Source of the DNA: Bacillota bacterium | GTDB lineage: Bacteria > Bacillota_I > Bacilli_A > RFN20 > CAG-826 | DNA: 49,012 nucleotides | NCBI GenBank assembly: GCA_030834445.1 | Contig: JAURFC010000006.1 | Location: forward strand, 1-49,012 | Direction of reading: 5' to 3' | The notes under the pieces: model-generated | Seen by the model: the letters and a program-made list of their open reading frames with translations, nothing else | Databases searched by the model: none | Told to the model about the DNA's origin: nothing | Shown: piece after piece, positions 7,684-16,654 of the stretch | How the letters are laid out: the number at the start of each line of letters is the position of its first letter | Position numbering within the stretch: position 1 is the first letter of the stretch | Made by a program: the position numbers and the translations under genes

Positions 7684-8763
7684 ATGAAAAAACTAGGATT
7701 AAGTTTACTCGGAGTGGGGTTGCTCGTTGCCGGTTGTGCAAGTACCTCTTCCACCCCCCTCATGGCGTTTGCCGACACGACAACAAGTACCAAAGAATTA
7801 GATACGGCAATGACGGAAATGAGTATGATCGACTCGTTTCAATCCATGGGGAGATTGGGACAAATGCCCATGGGTTTTGGTGTCGGTATGCACGATGACA
7901 CAGTGTCAGAAGATGTTTTGAACCTTCAAGAAACGTTAGGACAAATTCATGAAACGATGCAAACGGTCCATGCACTTCGTTTTTATGTGGTGTTAGAAGG
8001 GGATGTTTTTAAGACCCTTGCGATTGCTTTTGAAGATCAAGCGCTTCAATTTTCAGAAGCGGATGCCGTTGCTTTTAATGAACTTGTGGATACTTTTTCC
8101 CTCACGAAAGCTAATGTGAAAAGTATTCACGATGAAGGAAAATCCATCCGTCAGGAAATGGGATCGATTATTCGGTCGATGAATCGCCCCCGAACCTTTG
8201 ATGTGACGCAAATTGCTACCTTACAAGCGTTAGCGGATTCCTTATATGAAACGATCCTTCCTCTTCCTGAACTTGTGAGTTCGATGCTTGATCACGTTCA
8301 AGCAGGACAAGCGTTATTAGAACCTTACTTTTTAGAAGGGACTTCACCGATTTCCGTCGAAACACGTGACCAACTCCAACGAATTTATGAACTTAAAGTC
8401 CAGCTTGATGAAAAACAAGTGTTATTAAAACAAAACGCATTGGCGATTCGTGAGGCCATCCAAGCCATTCGAGAATCCTTGGCTGCCCTCAAAGATGCAG
8501 GTGTTTCCTTAACAGCAGAAGATCAAGCTCAATTAAATTTACTGCGAATCACATTACAAAATCGAATGGAAAATCATCGGGGTCAACGAGAAGGAATGCG
8601 TTCTCTCTTTGAAAGTTTACGCGGAAACGTACGTGTTGAATTCTTGGATATGATTGAAGAAAAATTCACTTTAATTAATGACGCGCTTGATGAAACGATA
8701 CTCACTTCACAATCGTGGTTGGCAACCCTTCAACAATGGGTTATGACACTGGCTGCTTATTAG
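7684..8763 (+). CDS. Helical lipoprotein of unknown function
   Basis: This 359-residue protein has a clean lipoprotein signal (LVAGC, Cys18). The mature part is almost entirely charged amphipathic helix with long Gln/Glu/Leu stretches (for example about 225-330), suggesting a coiled-coil or helical-bundle extracellular protein. A Met/Gly-rich segment (about 56-78) follows the Thr-rich start. No domain recognised. A good ribosome-binding site (AAGGAG) lies before the ATG. A strong terminator ends the unit, so it is probably monocistronic. A surface-exposed helical adhesin or stress protein is possible, but this is a guess. Confidence 0.75.
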   Translation: MKKLGLSLLGVGLLVAGCASTSSTPLMAFADTTTSTKELDTAMTEMSMIDSFQSMGRLGQMPMGFGVGMHDDTVSEDVLNLQETLGQIHETMQTVHALRFYVVLEGDVFKTLAIAFEDQALQFSEADAVAFNELVDTFSLTKANVKSIHDEGKSIRQEMGSIIRSMNRPRTFDVTQIATLQALADSLYETILPLPELVSSMLDHVQAGQALLEPYFLEGTSPISVETRDQLQRIYELKVQLDEKQVLLKQNALAIREAIQAIRESLAALKDAGVSLTAEDQAQLNLLRITLQNRMENHRGQREGMRSLFESLRGNVRVEFLDMIEEKFTLINDALDETILTSQSWLATLQQWVMTLAAY

Positions 8764-8793
8764 TTGTAATAAACCTATAAATAAGCCATTAAG

Positions 8794-8826
8794 AAAACAC
8801 ACGGTTATTCATACCGTGTGTTTTTT
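8794..8826 (+). terminator. Rho-independent terminator
   Basis: AAAACACACGGT, loop TATTCAT, ACCGTGTGTTTTTT: a 12-bp stem ending the lipoprotein unit. The following Nudix gene starts only 15 bases after the T-tract. Confidence 0.9.
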
Positions 8827-8828
8827 GC

Positions 8829-8834
8829 TACCAT
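8829..8834 (+). promoter_or_regulatory. Possible -10 box of Nudix gene (weak)
   Basis: TACCAT, seven bases before ATG 8842. It is a poorer match than the other leaderless promoters here, but no ribosome-binding site is present and the terminator upstream rules out read-through as the only source. Confidence 0.4.
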
Positions 8835-8841
8835 AGTAACC

Positions 8842-9243
8842 ATGATTACTCATGCGGTTGCTGCAGTCATTGTTCGTCCCGGAGCATTTTTGGCGGTACG
8901 ACGAAAAGCAACGATGAAGCGCGATCCCGGGGTTTGGGAATTTCCGGGAGGAAAAATTGAACCCGGTGAAACCATGGAAGCGGCTGTTCTTCGTGAAGTG
9001 AAAGAAGAACTCGGTGTTTCGATTTCGATCAAACAATCGTTGTTATTTTATCCGTTCACCGTTCATGATCAAACCATCCACTTAACCTATTATTTGTGTG
9101 AGCTTCTTTCCGATCCTTCAAAGATTCAATTAACAGATCATGATGCGTGGCAATGGTTTCAAGAAAAGGATTTTGTTGCTTCTGCTTGGTTAGATGGAGA
9201 TGAGCAAATCCTAGAGATTTTAAAAAAGATGAAGATTCTGTAA
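8842..9243 (+). CDS. Nudix hydrolase, MutT-like (8-oxo-dGTP diphosphatase candidate)
   Basis: This is a 133-residue protein with a complete Nudix box at residues 36-59 (GGKIEPGET, then REVKEELGV), which binds metal and cleaves nucleoside diphosphates linked to other groups. The WEFPGGK motif before the box and the short length fit the MutT branch that removes oxidised guanine nucleotides. I chose ATG 8842 over 8818 because 8818 falls within the upstream terminator. Leaderless translation is likely. A perfect cre-like sequence (9248-9261) lies just after the stop. Confidence 0.85.
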   Translation: MITHAVAAVIVRPGAFLAVRRKATMKRDPGVWEFPGGKIEPGETMEAAVLREVKEELGVSISIKQSLLFYPFTVHDQTIHLTYYLCELLSDPSKIQLTDHDAWQWFQEKDFVASAWLDGDEQILEILKKMKIL

Positions 9244-9247
9244 ATTT

Positions 9248-9261
9248 TGTAAGCGTTTTCA
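9248..9261 (+). promoter_or_regulatory. cre-like (CcpA operator) sequence
   Basis: TGTAAGCGTTTTCA fits the catabolite-responsive element consensus at all constrained positions. It lies about 240 bases before the oppA promoter and right after the Nudix stop, an unusual distance for control. A chance match is possible. Confidence 0.35.
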
Positions 9262-9371
9262 AGACGTGATGTAAATTTTCATTACTGATCAAAATGACAC
9301 CCTTATTTTTTAAACCCTATTCAATAGAATGGAATGCGTGTGTTATCGAAAATTAATTATTTTTTACGATA

Positions 9372-9396
9372 AATAACGCTTTATTGAGCGATTATT
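9372..9396. promoter_or_regulatory. Hairpin in the long oppA upstream region
   Basis: AATAACGCT, loop TTATTG, AGCG-A-TTATT: a 9-bp stem with one bulge in the 328-base gene-free stretch 9244-9571. That stretch otherwise contains the cre-like site, AT-rich sequence and the oppA promoter; no credible gene was seen in it. Confidence 0.3.
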
Positions 9397-9497
9397 AATC
9401 AATGATCTAAGTGAATAAAAGAAATGAACTCGGATTAGGATGTCAGTATCGGTTGCTAAAAAGCTTTTTGAGAAGAAAAAATATTAAATTATATGTA

Positions 9498-9525
9498 TTG
9501 ACACAATTTTGAGAGGTGTTAAGAT
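9498..9525 (+). promoter_or_regulatory. oppA promoter
   Basis: TTGACA (9498-9503), 16 bases, TAAGAT (9520-9525), predicting a start near 9532 and a 40-base leader with AAAGGAG before the ATG. It is one of few promoters in the window with a consensus -35. Confidence 0.7.
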
Positions 9526-9531
9526 AACTCT

Positions 9532-9546
9532 ACAATTTGAAATTGT
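9532..9546. promoter_or_regulatory. Palindromic operator candidate at the oppA transcription start
   Basis: ACAATT-TGA-AATTGT, exact 6-base arms, placed at about +1 to +15 of the predicted oppA transcript. The position suits a repressor site or a 5' hairpin. No regulator family assigned. Confidence 0.4.
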
Positions 9547-9571
9547 CATAAAGAAAGGAGAAAGTATTTTT

Positions 9572-12061
9572 ATGCACAATCAAAAGCTTACACTGTTAAC
9601 TACTTTTGGTGCAATGCTCTTAGTGGCATGTGGTGGCACGTCCTCCTCAACCGCTTCGTCAACGCCTGCAAGCTCAACCGCTTCTAGTGCTGTTAGCGAA
9701 ACCTCGAGTGAATTTGTCATCCCTAGTTCTGAAGCATTACCGGATTTACCATTGGCGGATGGTATCTTCGATTACACCGCAGCGAGCTTTACACAAAAAG
9801 GCGAAATTCTTGGTCAACTTGAAAAATTTGCTCAAGACGAATTTATCGCCGGTATTCCGATGTATGATAGCGCCGCGAACGTTCTCTATAACTCCCGTTT
9901 AACCATCCCAAGTGATGTCTTCATCCCTAACTATGGTTTCGGTGTTTCTGAAGGAACGATCACCGCACCATTAACCGCGGAACAAGAACCTGTTGAAGCC
10001 TATCGCAGCTATTTCCACAGCTGGCAACAAACCGAGCCAGCAACCTTAAATATCATGAATGACCAAACTTCGGTTGTTTCGGATATTGCATCCTTATTCA
10101 AACTTTCATACTGGAGCACACGCTTCAATGATGACAAGTCTGGATATGAATGGTTCCCGTTACTCGCCACAACGGAACGTCCTATTCCTTTAAACGCAAA
10201 CGCCAATGGTTTAGCCACACAATGGAGAGTCAAGGTGAGAACCGGTGCTCCTTTAGTGTACTCTACCCTCTCTGATGATTCAGCTTTAACTGGATTCAAT
10301 GGACGCGCAGTTGCGCTTGAAGACTACCTCACCCCATTCAAACTTATGCTCGACAACAACTTCGTTCGTGCAACTGATCTTGCTTCGGCAACATCTGGTT
10401 TCGCGGGTGTCGCTGAATACCTTGCAGAAGTTGCCAAAGGTGATGAAGGTAATCCTGATTTTGATTCAGTTGGTATCAAGTTGAATGAAGCTGAAAGTGC
10501 GATTGAGTTTACCCTCAACCGTCCCTTAAGCGAATTCTACGCAATGTATACCTTATCTTCGAACATCTACTCACCATTACCTCAAGCTTTCATCGATGCA
10601 ATCGGTGGACCTTTAGAATATGGTAAGCCAACCGAAGCGGTTGATAACTTATTATCCTTAGGTGCCTACACCATTGAAGAATGGGAACCACTTAAGCAAA
10701 TCGTTTTCAAGAAAAACACTGCTTCGATCGAAGCCGATCGTTATAACTTCGCTGGTTACATGTACACCATCATTCCTGGTGGTTCACTCGTTGCCTTCGA
10801 CGAATTCTTAGCCGGTAAATTAGATGGCGTTGGTATCCCAGCGACTCGTTTACAAGAATTCAAATCCGACCCACGTCGTCGTAAGACGCTTGGTGCTACC
10901 ACCTTCAAGATCCAAGTTAACGCTGCCGATCAAGAACGTTGGGAAGAACTCTTCGGTGTGAATGGTTCCGTCCTTCAAACCCCAGAAGCGGATTATTATG
11001 AAGTTGAACCGATTATGTCGAACAAAGACTTCTTAAACGCAGTCTACTTCGCCATTGACCGTGATTCCTTAGCGGATTACACCGGTCGTAACCCAGCTCA
11101 ATGGTTTATCTCTGAAGCTTACATGATTGACCCTGAAAACGGTGTCTCTTACCGTAGCTCGGAAGCTGGCCAAGGTGCTTATGCTGAACGCTTACCTGAA
11201 ACCAATGGTTTCTCGGAAGAATTAGCTCGTGCCTACTTCAAACGTGCGATTGATACCTTAGTGGAAGAAGGAACCTACTTCCCAGGTACTGCAGATGAAC
11301 CAACGGTGATCACACTTGACGTTCACATGCAAACCCAAACCTCCGTCGATATCGAAGGTGCTTTAATCAAAGACTACGTCGAATCTGTGTTCAACTCCGT
11401 TGATCCACGCTTCGAACTCGCCTTGAATACCTTTGCTACCGCGAACTGGTATGACGTTTACTATAACTCAATGCTCACAGGTCAATTCGATATGGCAGTT
11501 GGTGCGATCTCTGGTAACACCTTAGACCCACTTAACTTCATGGATGTCTTAGCCTCTGACCAACGTACTGGCTTCACCTTATCGTGGGGTGCTGACACTG
11601 CTGAACCAACGCAAGCAATTCGCTTTGATGGTAAAGCATGGTCCTATAACGCCCTCTACGAAGCGTCACAATCTGGTGCTGTTGTTGCGCAAGGTCGCTC
11701 TGCCTCCTTGTTCACCTTAGACAGTGCTGCAGTCCCAACCACACCAGTGGATGGTGCTTATGATGTGTCAATCGGTGGTACCTTATTAACGGGTGTCACG
11801 GGTGTTGAAGTTGAAATCGATGCCATTACCTTATGGAGCTATACCACAGGTGGAGACGAATACGTCTTTACAGGTGAAACGCTTGCTAATGTCTTGACTG
11901 TTAACCCAGATGGCTCGTTCACCGTTAACATCGAAGATGTGCCTGTTGCAGAAGGACCGTTCTCGGTTGACTTCTACTACACGGTCACCATCAATGGTAG
12001 CGCTGCTGCGCAATACACTTACCGTGACATTGCGTATCCAGACGGTTTCTTCGCAGCCTAG
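9572..12061 (+). CDS. oppA: Oligopeptide ABC transporter substrate-binding lipoprotein
   Basis: This 829-residue lipoprotein (LLVAC, Cys20, then a Ser/Thr stalk) is of the family 5 solute-binding type, which captures peptides for the OppBCDF permease. The binding fold spans roughly residues 130-710. A final segment of about 110 residues looks beta-rich, like an added Ig-type or carbohydrate-binding-like module. It is longer than walled-Firmicute OppA (about 550). Codon use differs from the neighbours: C-ending codons (TTC, AAC, GAC, ACC) dominate, a sign of very high expression. ATG 9572 is chosen over 9509 because AAAGGAG lies nine bases upstream and the signal peptide starts there. A terminator-like hairpin separates it from oppB. 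Confidence 0.88.
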   Translation: MHNQKLTLLTTFGAMLLVACGGTSSSTASSTPASSTASSAVSETSSEFVIPSSEALPDLPLADGIFDYTAASFTQKGEILGQLEKFAQDEFIAGIPMYDSAANVLYNSRLTIPSDVFIPNYGFGVSEGTITAPLTAEQEPVEAYRSYFHSWQQTEPATLNIMNDQTSVVSDIASLFKLSYWSTRFNDDKSGYEWFPLLATTERPIPLNANANGLATQWRVKVRTGAPLVYSTLSDDSALTGFNGRAVALEDYLTPFKLMLDNNFVRATDLASATSGFAGVAEYLAEVAKGDEGNPDFDSVGIKLNEAESAIEFTLNRPLSEFYAMYTLSSNIYSPLPQAFIDAIGGPLEYGKPTEAVDNLLSLGAYTIEEWEPLKQIVFKKNTASIEADRYNFAGYMYTIIPGGSLVAFDEFLAGKLDGVGIPATRLQEFKSDPRRRKTLGATTFKIQVNAADQERWEELFGVNGSVLQTPEADYYEVEPIMSNKDFLNAVYFAIDRDSLADYTGRNPAQWFISEAYMIDPENGVSYRSSEAGQGAYAERLPETNGFSEELARAYFKRAIDTLVEEGTYFPGTADEPTVITLDVHMQTQTSVDIEGALIKDYVESVFNSVDPRFELALNTFATANWYDVYYNSMLTGQFDMAVGAISGNTLDPLNFMDVLASDQRTGFTLSWGADTAEPTQAIRFDGKAWSYNALYEASQSGAVVAQGRSASLFTLDSAAVPTTPVDGAYDVSIGGTLLTGVTGVEVEIDAITLWSYTTGGDEYVFTGETLANVLTVNPDGSFTVNIEDVPVAEGPFSVDFYYTVTINGSAAAQYTYRDIAYPDGFFAA

Positions 12062-12083
12062 TACGCTTAACTTTCTGACGGAT

Positions 12084-12102
12084 TAGAGTGGTCTCCACTC
12101 TA
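12084..12102. promoter_or_regulatory. First hairpin in oppA-oppB gap
   Basis: TAGAGTGG-TCT-CCACTCTA, an 8-bp stem shortly after the oppA stop, without a T-tract. It could protect the 3' end of oppA mRNA after partial termination. Confidence 0.45.
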
Positions 12103-12128
12103 GTAAAGTGATATAGTTTAATTACGCA

Positions 12129-12161
12129 CAAACATTGCCGATCCGTCGGCAATGTTTGTTT
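12129..12161 (+). terminator. Partial terminator between oppA and oppB
   Basis: CAAACATTGCCGA, loop TCCG, TCGGCAATGTTTG then TTT: a 13-bp perfect stem with a short T-tract. Within an operon, such a structure lowers permease and ATPase expression relative to the binding protein. Confidence 0.75.
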
Positions 12162-12192
12162 CTAAAAATACATATATTTTGGAGAAAACGCT

Positions 12193-13221
12193 ATGTTAAG
12201 ATACACCCTGCAACGTATTGGTCTCATCTTCGTAACTGCATTTATTATTCTTACTTTGTCGTTCATTTTAATGAAGTTATTACCATTTGAACGTCCAGTC
12301 GGATTAATTGATCAGCTTATCGCTTTTTATGAAAAAGAAGTTGCTCTAGGGTATTTTACCCGCGTCGATCCTTCAACGCCGGAATTAGCCCAAGTTATTC
12401 TTACGCGTGGGGAAATTCAATATTTATATCGTCAAACCCCTGTTATTTCTCAATATTTTACGTGGTTAAATAACATTGTAACCCGTTGGGATTGGGGTAC
12501 ATCTACGGCCATTTCATTAAACGTAAGTGCCATTGAAATTATTGCTCAACGTTTGCCCTTCTCGATGCAACTAAACTTTGTTGCCTTATTTACGTCGGTC
12601 CCTTTTGGTTTTATCTTAGGAATCTGGGCAGCTCTCAAAAAGAACAAACTTACCGACCACGTTATTTCGACGTCGATTATGGTCTTTATTTCCATTCCTA
12701 GTTTCGTTGTTATCTCTTTCTTGATGGGCATCTTTGCATATGGTTTAGGATGGTTACCTTCCCAATGGCCATCAAGTTCTGCCGATGCAACCACGCGGAC
12801 CTTAGCCTTTGTCATTCCAGTCGCCGCATTAAGTTTTGGAACGATTGCTGGTTTTGCCCGATTTACGCGTGCTGAATTAACCGAAATTATGTCTTCTGAA
12901 TTCCTATTACTAGCGCGTACCAAAGGGTTAACGAAGGCACAAGCGATTATTCGTCATGCCATGCGAAACTCCTTAGTCCCTTTAGTTCCTGGCATTATTG
13001 GGCAATTTATTGGGATTCTTTCGGGGTCGATTGTTTTAGAACGACTTTATGGGATTCCGGGTATTGGTGGTTTATTTATTACCGCGATTCAACAAAAAGA
13101 CTATAACGTCGTTATGGTCGATATGGCGATTTATACATTAATTGGTTTATTTGCAACCTTATTAGTCGATTTAACCTACGGGATTGTGGATCCACGTATT
13201 CGTATGGGAGCGAGAAAATAA
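12193..13221 (+). CDS. oppB: Oligopeptide ABC transporter permease OppB
   Basis: This 342-residue inner permease has the first helix at about 9-30, then an extracellular loop, and five further helices. The cytoplasmic EAA loop that docks the ATPases is visible as ARTKGLTKAQAIIRHAMRN (about 242-260). It pairs with OppC to form the peptide channel. GGAG lies eight bases before the ATG. Length and order are as in other opp operons. OppC follows after two bases. Confidence 0.93.
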   Translation: MLRYTLQRIGLIFVTAFIILTLSFILMKLLPFERPVGLIDQLIAFYEKEVALGYFTRVDPSTPELAQVILTRGEIQYLYRQTPVISQYFTWLNNIVTRWDWGTSTAISLNVSAIEIIAQRLPFSMQLNFVALFTSVPFGFILGIWAALKKNKLTDHVISTSIMVFISIPSFVVISFLMGIFAYGLGWLPSQWPSSSADATTRTLAFVIPVAALSFGTIAGFARFTRAELTEIMSSEFLLLARTKGLTKAQAIIRHAMRNSLVPLVPGIIGQFIGILSGSIVLERLYGIPGIGGLFITAIQQKDYNVVMVDMAIYTLIGLFATLLVDLTYGIVDPRIRMGARK

Positions 13222-13223
13222 TT

Positions 13224-15164
13224 ATGGCAAACGAAAAGAAAACGACAATTTCCGAAAAAGACTTTGTTTTCGTTCAAGAAAAGAAAACCATTGTCGATGT
13301 CAAATTACAAACGAAACCTACCACATTCTTTAATGATGCAATGAAGCGCTTTGTGAAAAATAAAGCTTCGGTTATTGCTGCATCACTCATTGGGTTTTTA
13401 GTTTCTTTGTCTGTTTTAGTGCCGATTTTCAATACGAACAATATTGAAGCCGCTGCAAGTCACCAACGTTTCTTACCGCCACGTTGGGCAGGTTTTGAAG
13501 ATTTAGGCATCGCGGACGGAACGATTGTTTATAAAAATATTATTGTTGACTACATCACCAATCCAGAACAACCACGACCTGTGGGTTATGATTTATCTGC
13601 CGTTGTTGGTGGATCGGATGGCCTTGATATTTATGAAGACAAAATCAACGCAGCCTCTGAATATGCTACCGGAGGGATGCTCAACCTTCGTCCGGACAAG
13701 CGTGATCGTAATGGCGGGATTATTTCTCCTGCCGTTTTCTTAACGCGTTTCAGTGAATTTGAATTAACGATTGATTTACCCCAAGAAGAAAATGTGAGTC
13801 ATTCTGTGATTCCTGAATATCAACTTTCATTGGATGTTCGTTATGCGTCCAGCGGTACAGAATACACGCGCATCAATCTTAATGATTTCAATTCCGAATT
13901 TGGTGTTATCAAAGTCAATAACATCATGGCAACAATCATTGATAATGCACCGGAAGGCTTTAATATTAATTCCATTGGGGCATTCTCAGCCCGTTTCCGT
14001 ATTTCCGTGAAAACTGCGGCAGAAGGCGCCTTCCCAAGTTTATATATTCAATCGTTTGAAGTTTTGGATGTGAATAATGAAGAAAATGATGCCACATTCA
14101 ATATGAATTTCTACTCCGGAAATGAACTCATCTTACGTGATTTATCTACAGATACCTCCAATGCTTGGGCGTTCTCAGGAAGTGCCCAAAAAACCGTTTA
14201 TCAAGCAACGCTTTTCCGAGCGACCTTCCGTTATAATCCTTACCAAGCCGTCTTTGGTGAAAAGACACGTATTATTGGTGAAACCGACTTAAATCGTTAT
14301 ATTGCTGAAGGTTACCTTACCTATGATTTTAATGTAGGACCGAGTTCTCTTGTCTTACTCCGTGATGACTCTCCTGTTCGTGAAGTGCTTTCGCAAAAAA
14401 TCGTAACAGGTCCTGGCGGCGTTTCTGCCCGTGAAGTGACGGCCGTGTTATCGATGTATCGTTTTTATGGGTATGATTCGATGCCGTATTTCTTTTTTGG
14501 TACGAACCATATTGGTCACGATTATGCTAAAGTGGTTTTTTCCGGGTTATCCACCTCGCTTTTATTAGGTTTAGCAGGGATGCTCATTAACGTCTCGTTT
14601 GGGATGGTTTGGGGATCGATTTCTGGTTACTTTGGTGGCAACATTGACCTTGCGATGGAACGTTTTACCGAAATCCTAGGGGGGGTTCCTTGGATCGTCA
14701 TTATGACCCTTGCTATTCTTCACTTAGGTAATAATTTCTCTACCTTCTTATTAGCGATTACCCTTACGGGTTGGATTGGGATGTCGAGTTTAACGCGATC
14801 TCAATTTTATCGGTATAAGCGGCGAGAATATGTCCTTGCTTCACGGACACTCGGTGCGAGTGACTGGCGTCTTATCTTCCGTCATATTCTACCGAACTCC
14901 ATTGGTCCGATTGTCACCAGTTCGGTCTTACTCATTCCCGGGATTATCTTTACCGAAGCAACCATCTCTTACCTTGGTTTAGGGTTACAAGGTTTACCCA
15001 GTTTAGGGGTTGCACTTTCGGAAGCCCAAAACTACTTATCAACCTCTCCTTATCTCATCGGTTGGGGTTCAGTTATTATTTCGATTTTGATGATTTCCTT
15101 TAACTTGTTTGGTAACGGATTACGCGATGCGTTCAATCCTTCCTTAAAGGGGGTTGACCAATAA
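13224..15164 (+). CDS. oppC: Oligopeptide ABC transporter permease OppC with large extracellular insertion
   Basis: The protein has 646 residues, about twice the usual OppC length (about 300). Helix 1 lies at about 48-69; the normal downstream core resumes near residue 421 (FFFGTNHIGHDYAKVVFSG, matching the family's HxxGTDxxGRD region), followed by five helices and the EAA loop (ASRTLGASDWRLIFRHILPN). Residues about 75-415 are an inserted, polar, beta-rich extracytoplasmic domain. Enlarged OppC proteins occur in mollicutes; such a domain may dock OppA or bind peptide (inference). The stop codon overlaps the oppD start by one base. Confidence 0.9.
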   Translation: MANEKKTTISEKDFVFVQEKKTIVDVKLQTKPTTFFNDAMKRFVKNKASVIAASLIGFLVSLSVLVPIFNTNNIEAAASHQRFLPPRWAGFEDLGIADGTIVYKNIIVDYITNPEQPRPVGYDLSAVVGGSDGLDIYEDKINAASEYATGGMLNLRPDKRDRNGGIISPAVFLTRFSEFELTIDLPQEENVSHSVIPEYQLSLDVRYASSGTEYTRINLNDFNSEFGVIKVNNIMATIIDNAPEGFNINSIGAFSARFRISVKTAAEGAFPSLYIQSFEVLDVNNEENDATFNMNFYSGNELILRDLSTDTSNAWAFSGSAQKTVYQATLFRATFRYNPYQAVFGEKTRIIGETDLNRYIAEGYLTYDFNVGPSSLVLLRDDSPVREVLSQKIVTGPGGVSAREVTAVLSMYRFYGYDSMPYFFFGTNHIGHDYAKVVFSGLSTSLLLGLAGMLINVSFGMVWGSISGYFGGNIDLAMERFTEILGGVPWIVIMTLAILHLGNNFSTFLLAITLTGWIGMSSLTRSQFYRYKRREYVLASRTLGASDWRLIFRHILPNSIGPIVTSSVLLIPGIIFTEATISYLGLGLQGLPSLGVALSEAQNYLSTSPYLIGWGSVIISILMISFNLFGNGLRDAFNPSLKGVDQ

Positions 15165-16654
15165 TGAAAAAAGAAGAAGTCGTCATTTCGGCGAAAGATT
15201 TAAAGTTATCCTTTTACACGGATAAAGGGCGAGTGAAAGCCTTACGAGGCGTTTCCTTTGATCTCTACAAAGGGGAAGTTCTTTGTATTGTTGGCGAATC
15301 CGGTTCAGGGAAGTCGGTCACCGCAAAAATGATCATGGGAATTTTGCCAGGGAACGCGCGTATTGATGGCGGATCTATTTACTACCAAAACGAAGATTTA
15401 ACCAAAGTTTCTGAAGAAGAATTCCATAACATTCGTGGTAAAAAAATTGGTCTTATTTTCCAAGATCCATTATCCTCACTCAACCCCATTATGCGCATTG
15501 GTAAACAAATTACCGAAGCGCTCATCATCAACGGAGATAAAGTCAAACGTCTTTATAAAGACCTTATTTCTCCCGCGCTCATTAAATACAAAAACGCGAT
15601 CCAATTACGTAACTTAGAACTCGATCGTTTACGTAGTGAATTTTTAGACAGTCGTTTTGAAATACGTAATAATCCCGACATTAAATTTGTTGATGGCACC
15701 AAACAAATTCAAGCACTTCGTAAACAACTTCGTGTTGATCTAAAGAAAGTCATGGACGACACCAAAGGTAATATTGCTGCATTAAAAAAAGTACTCGATG
15801 AAAAGAAAGTCTTTGCTCAAAAAGAAGCGCAAGCTTTCAAGCAAAGTTTAGTGAATGCGTATAAGGAAAAGATTGCTCCGTTACAAGCGCAATTAAAAAC
15901 TGCATCTGAAGGTCAAAAGAAAGAAATTCAAGCACAATTGGATGCCGAAAAACTCGCATTTACGAATTCATTACGTTTAACCCCTGCAGAAGCCAAACGT
16001 CGTGCGATTAAAGTCATGGAAGAAGTTGGGATTCCCAATGCAACCCGTCGCTTCCGTCAATACCCCTTTGAATTTTCTGGAGGGATGCGACAACGGATTG
16101 TTATCGCGATTGCCTTAACACAAGATCCTGATGTTCTTATTTTAGATGAACCAACCACCGCGTTGGACGTTACCATTCAAGCCCAAATTTTAGATTTGGT
16201 AAAGAAACTTCAAAAAGATCGTCAATTATCGGCCATCTTTATTACCCACGATTTAGGCGTTGTTGCGAACATGGCCGACCGTATCGCCGTTATGTACGCC
16301 GGTAAGATTGTAGAATATGGAAAAGCGGAAGAAATCTTCTATAACCCTCAACATCCTTATACATGGGCGTTATTATCTTCCATCCCTGATATTGATTCTA
16401 AAGAACGTCTTGAATCGATTCCTGGGACACCGCCTAATATGATTTATCCTCCCAAAGGGGATGCCTTTGCTGAACGTAGTAAATATGCCATGGCGATTGA
16501 CTTTAAAGAAGAACCGCCTTATTTCCAATTATCAGAAACCCATTTTGCTGCGACATGGCTATTAGATCCGCGTTCTCCGAAGGCGGAATTGCCAAAGATC
16601 GTCTCGGAACGCATCAAAAATAGTTTGAAGAAGGCAGGAAAAGTCCATGGCTAA
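15164..16654 (+). CDS. oppD: Oligopeptide ABC transporter ATPase OppD with helical insertion
   Basis: The ATPase has 496 residues; a standard OppD has about 340. Walker A GESGSGKS (44-51), Q-loop Gln100, signature FSGGM (304-308), Walker B LILDEP (325-330) and H-loop His362 are all intact, as is the C-terminal oligopeptide-transporter extension (YTWALLSSIPD). Between Q-loop and signature, residues about 124-270 form a Lys/Glu/Gln-rich helical insertion of about 145 residues that probably makes a coiled-coil arm in the helical subdomain. The insertion lies after the Q-loop, unlike that of OppF. It overlaps oppC by 1 base and oppF by 8 bases. Confidence 0.93.
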   Translation: MKKEEVVISAKDLKLSFYTDKGRVKALRGVSFDLYKGEVLCIVGESGSGKSVTAKMIMGILPGNARIDGGSIYYQNEDLTKVSEEEFHNIRGKKIGLIFQDPLSSLNPIMRIGKQITEALIINGDKVKRLYKDLISPALIKYKNAIQLRNLELDRLRSEFLDSRFEIRNNPDIKFVDGTKQIQALRKQLRVDLKKVMDDTKGNIAALKKVLDEKKVFAQKEAQAFKQSLVNAYKEKIAPLQAQLKTASEGQKKEIQAQLDAEKLAFTNSLRLTPAEAKRRAIKVMEEVGIPNATRRFRQYPFEFSGGMRQRIVIAIALTQDPDVLILDEPTTALDVTIQAQILDLVKKLQKDRQLSAIFITHDLGVVANMADRIAVMYAGKIVEYGKAEEIFYNPQHPYTWALLSSIPDIDSKERLESIPGTPPNMIYPPKGDAFAERSKYAMAIDFKEEPPYFQLSETHFAATWLLDPRSPKAELPKIVSERIKNSLKKAGKVHG

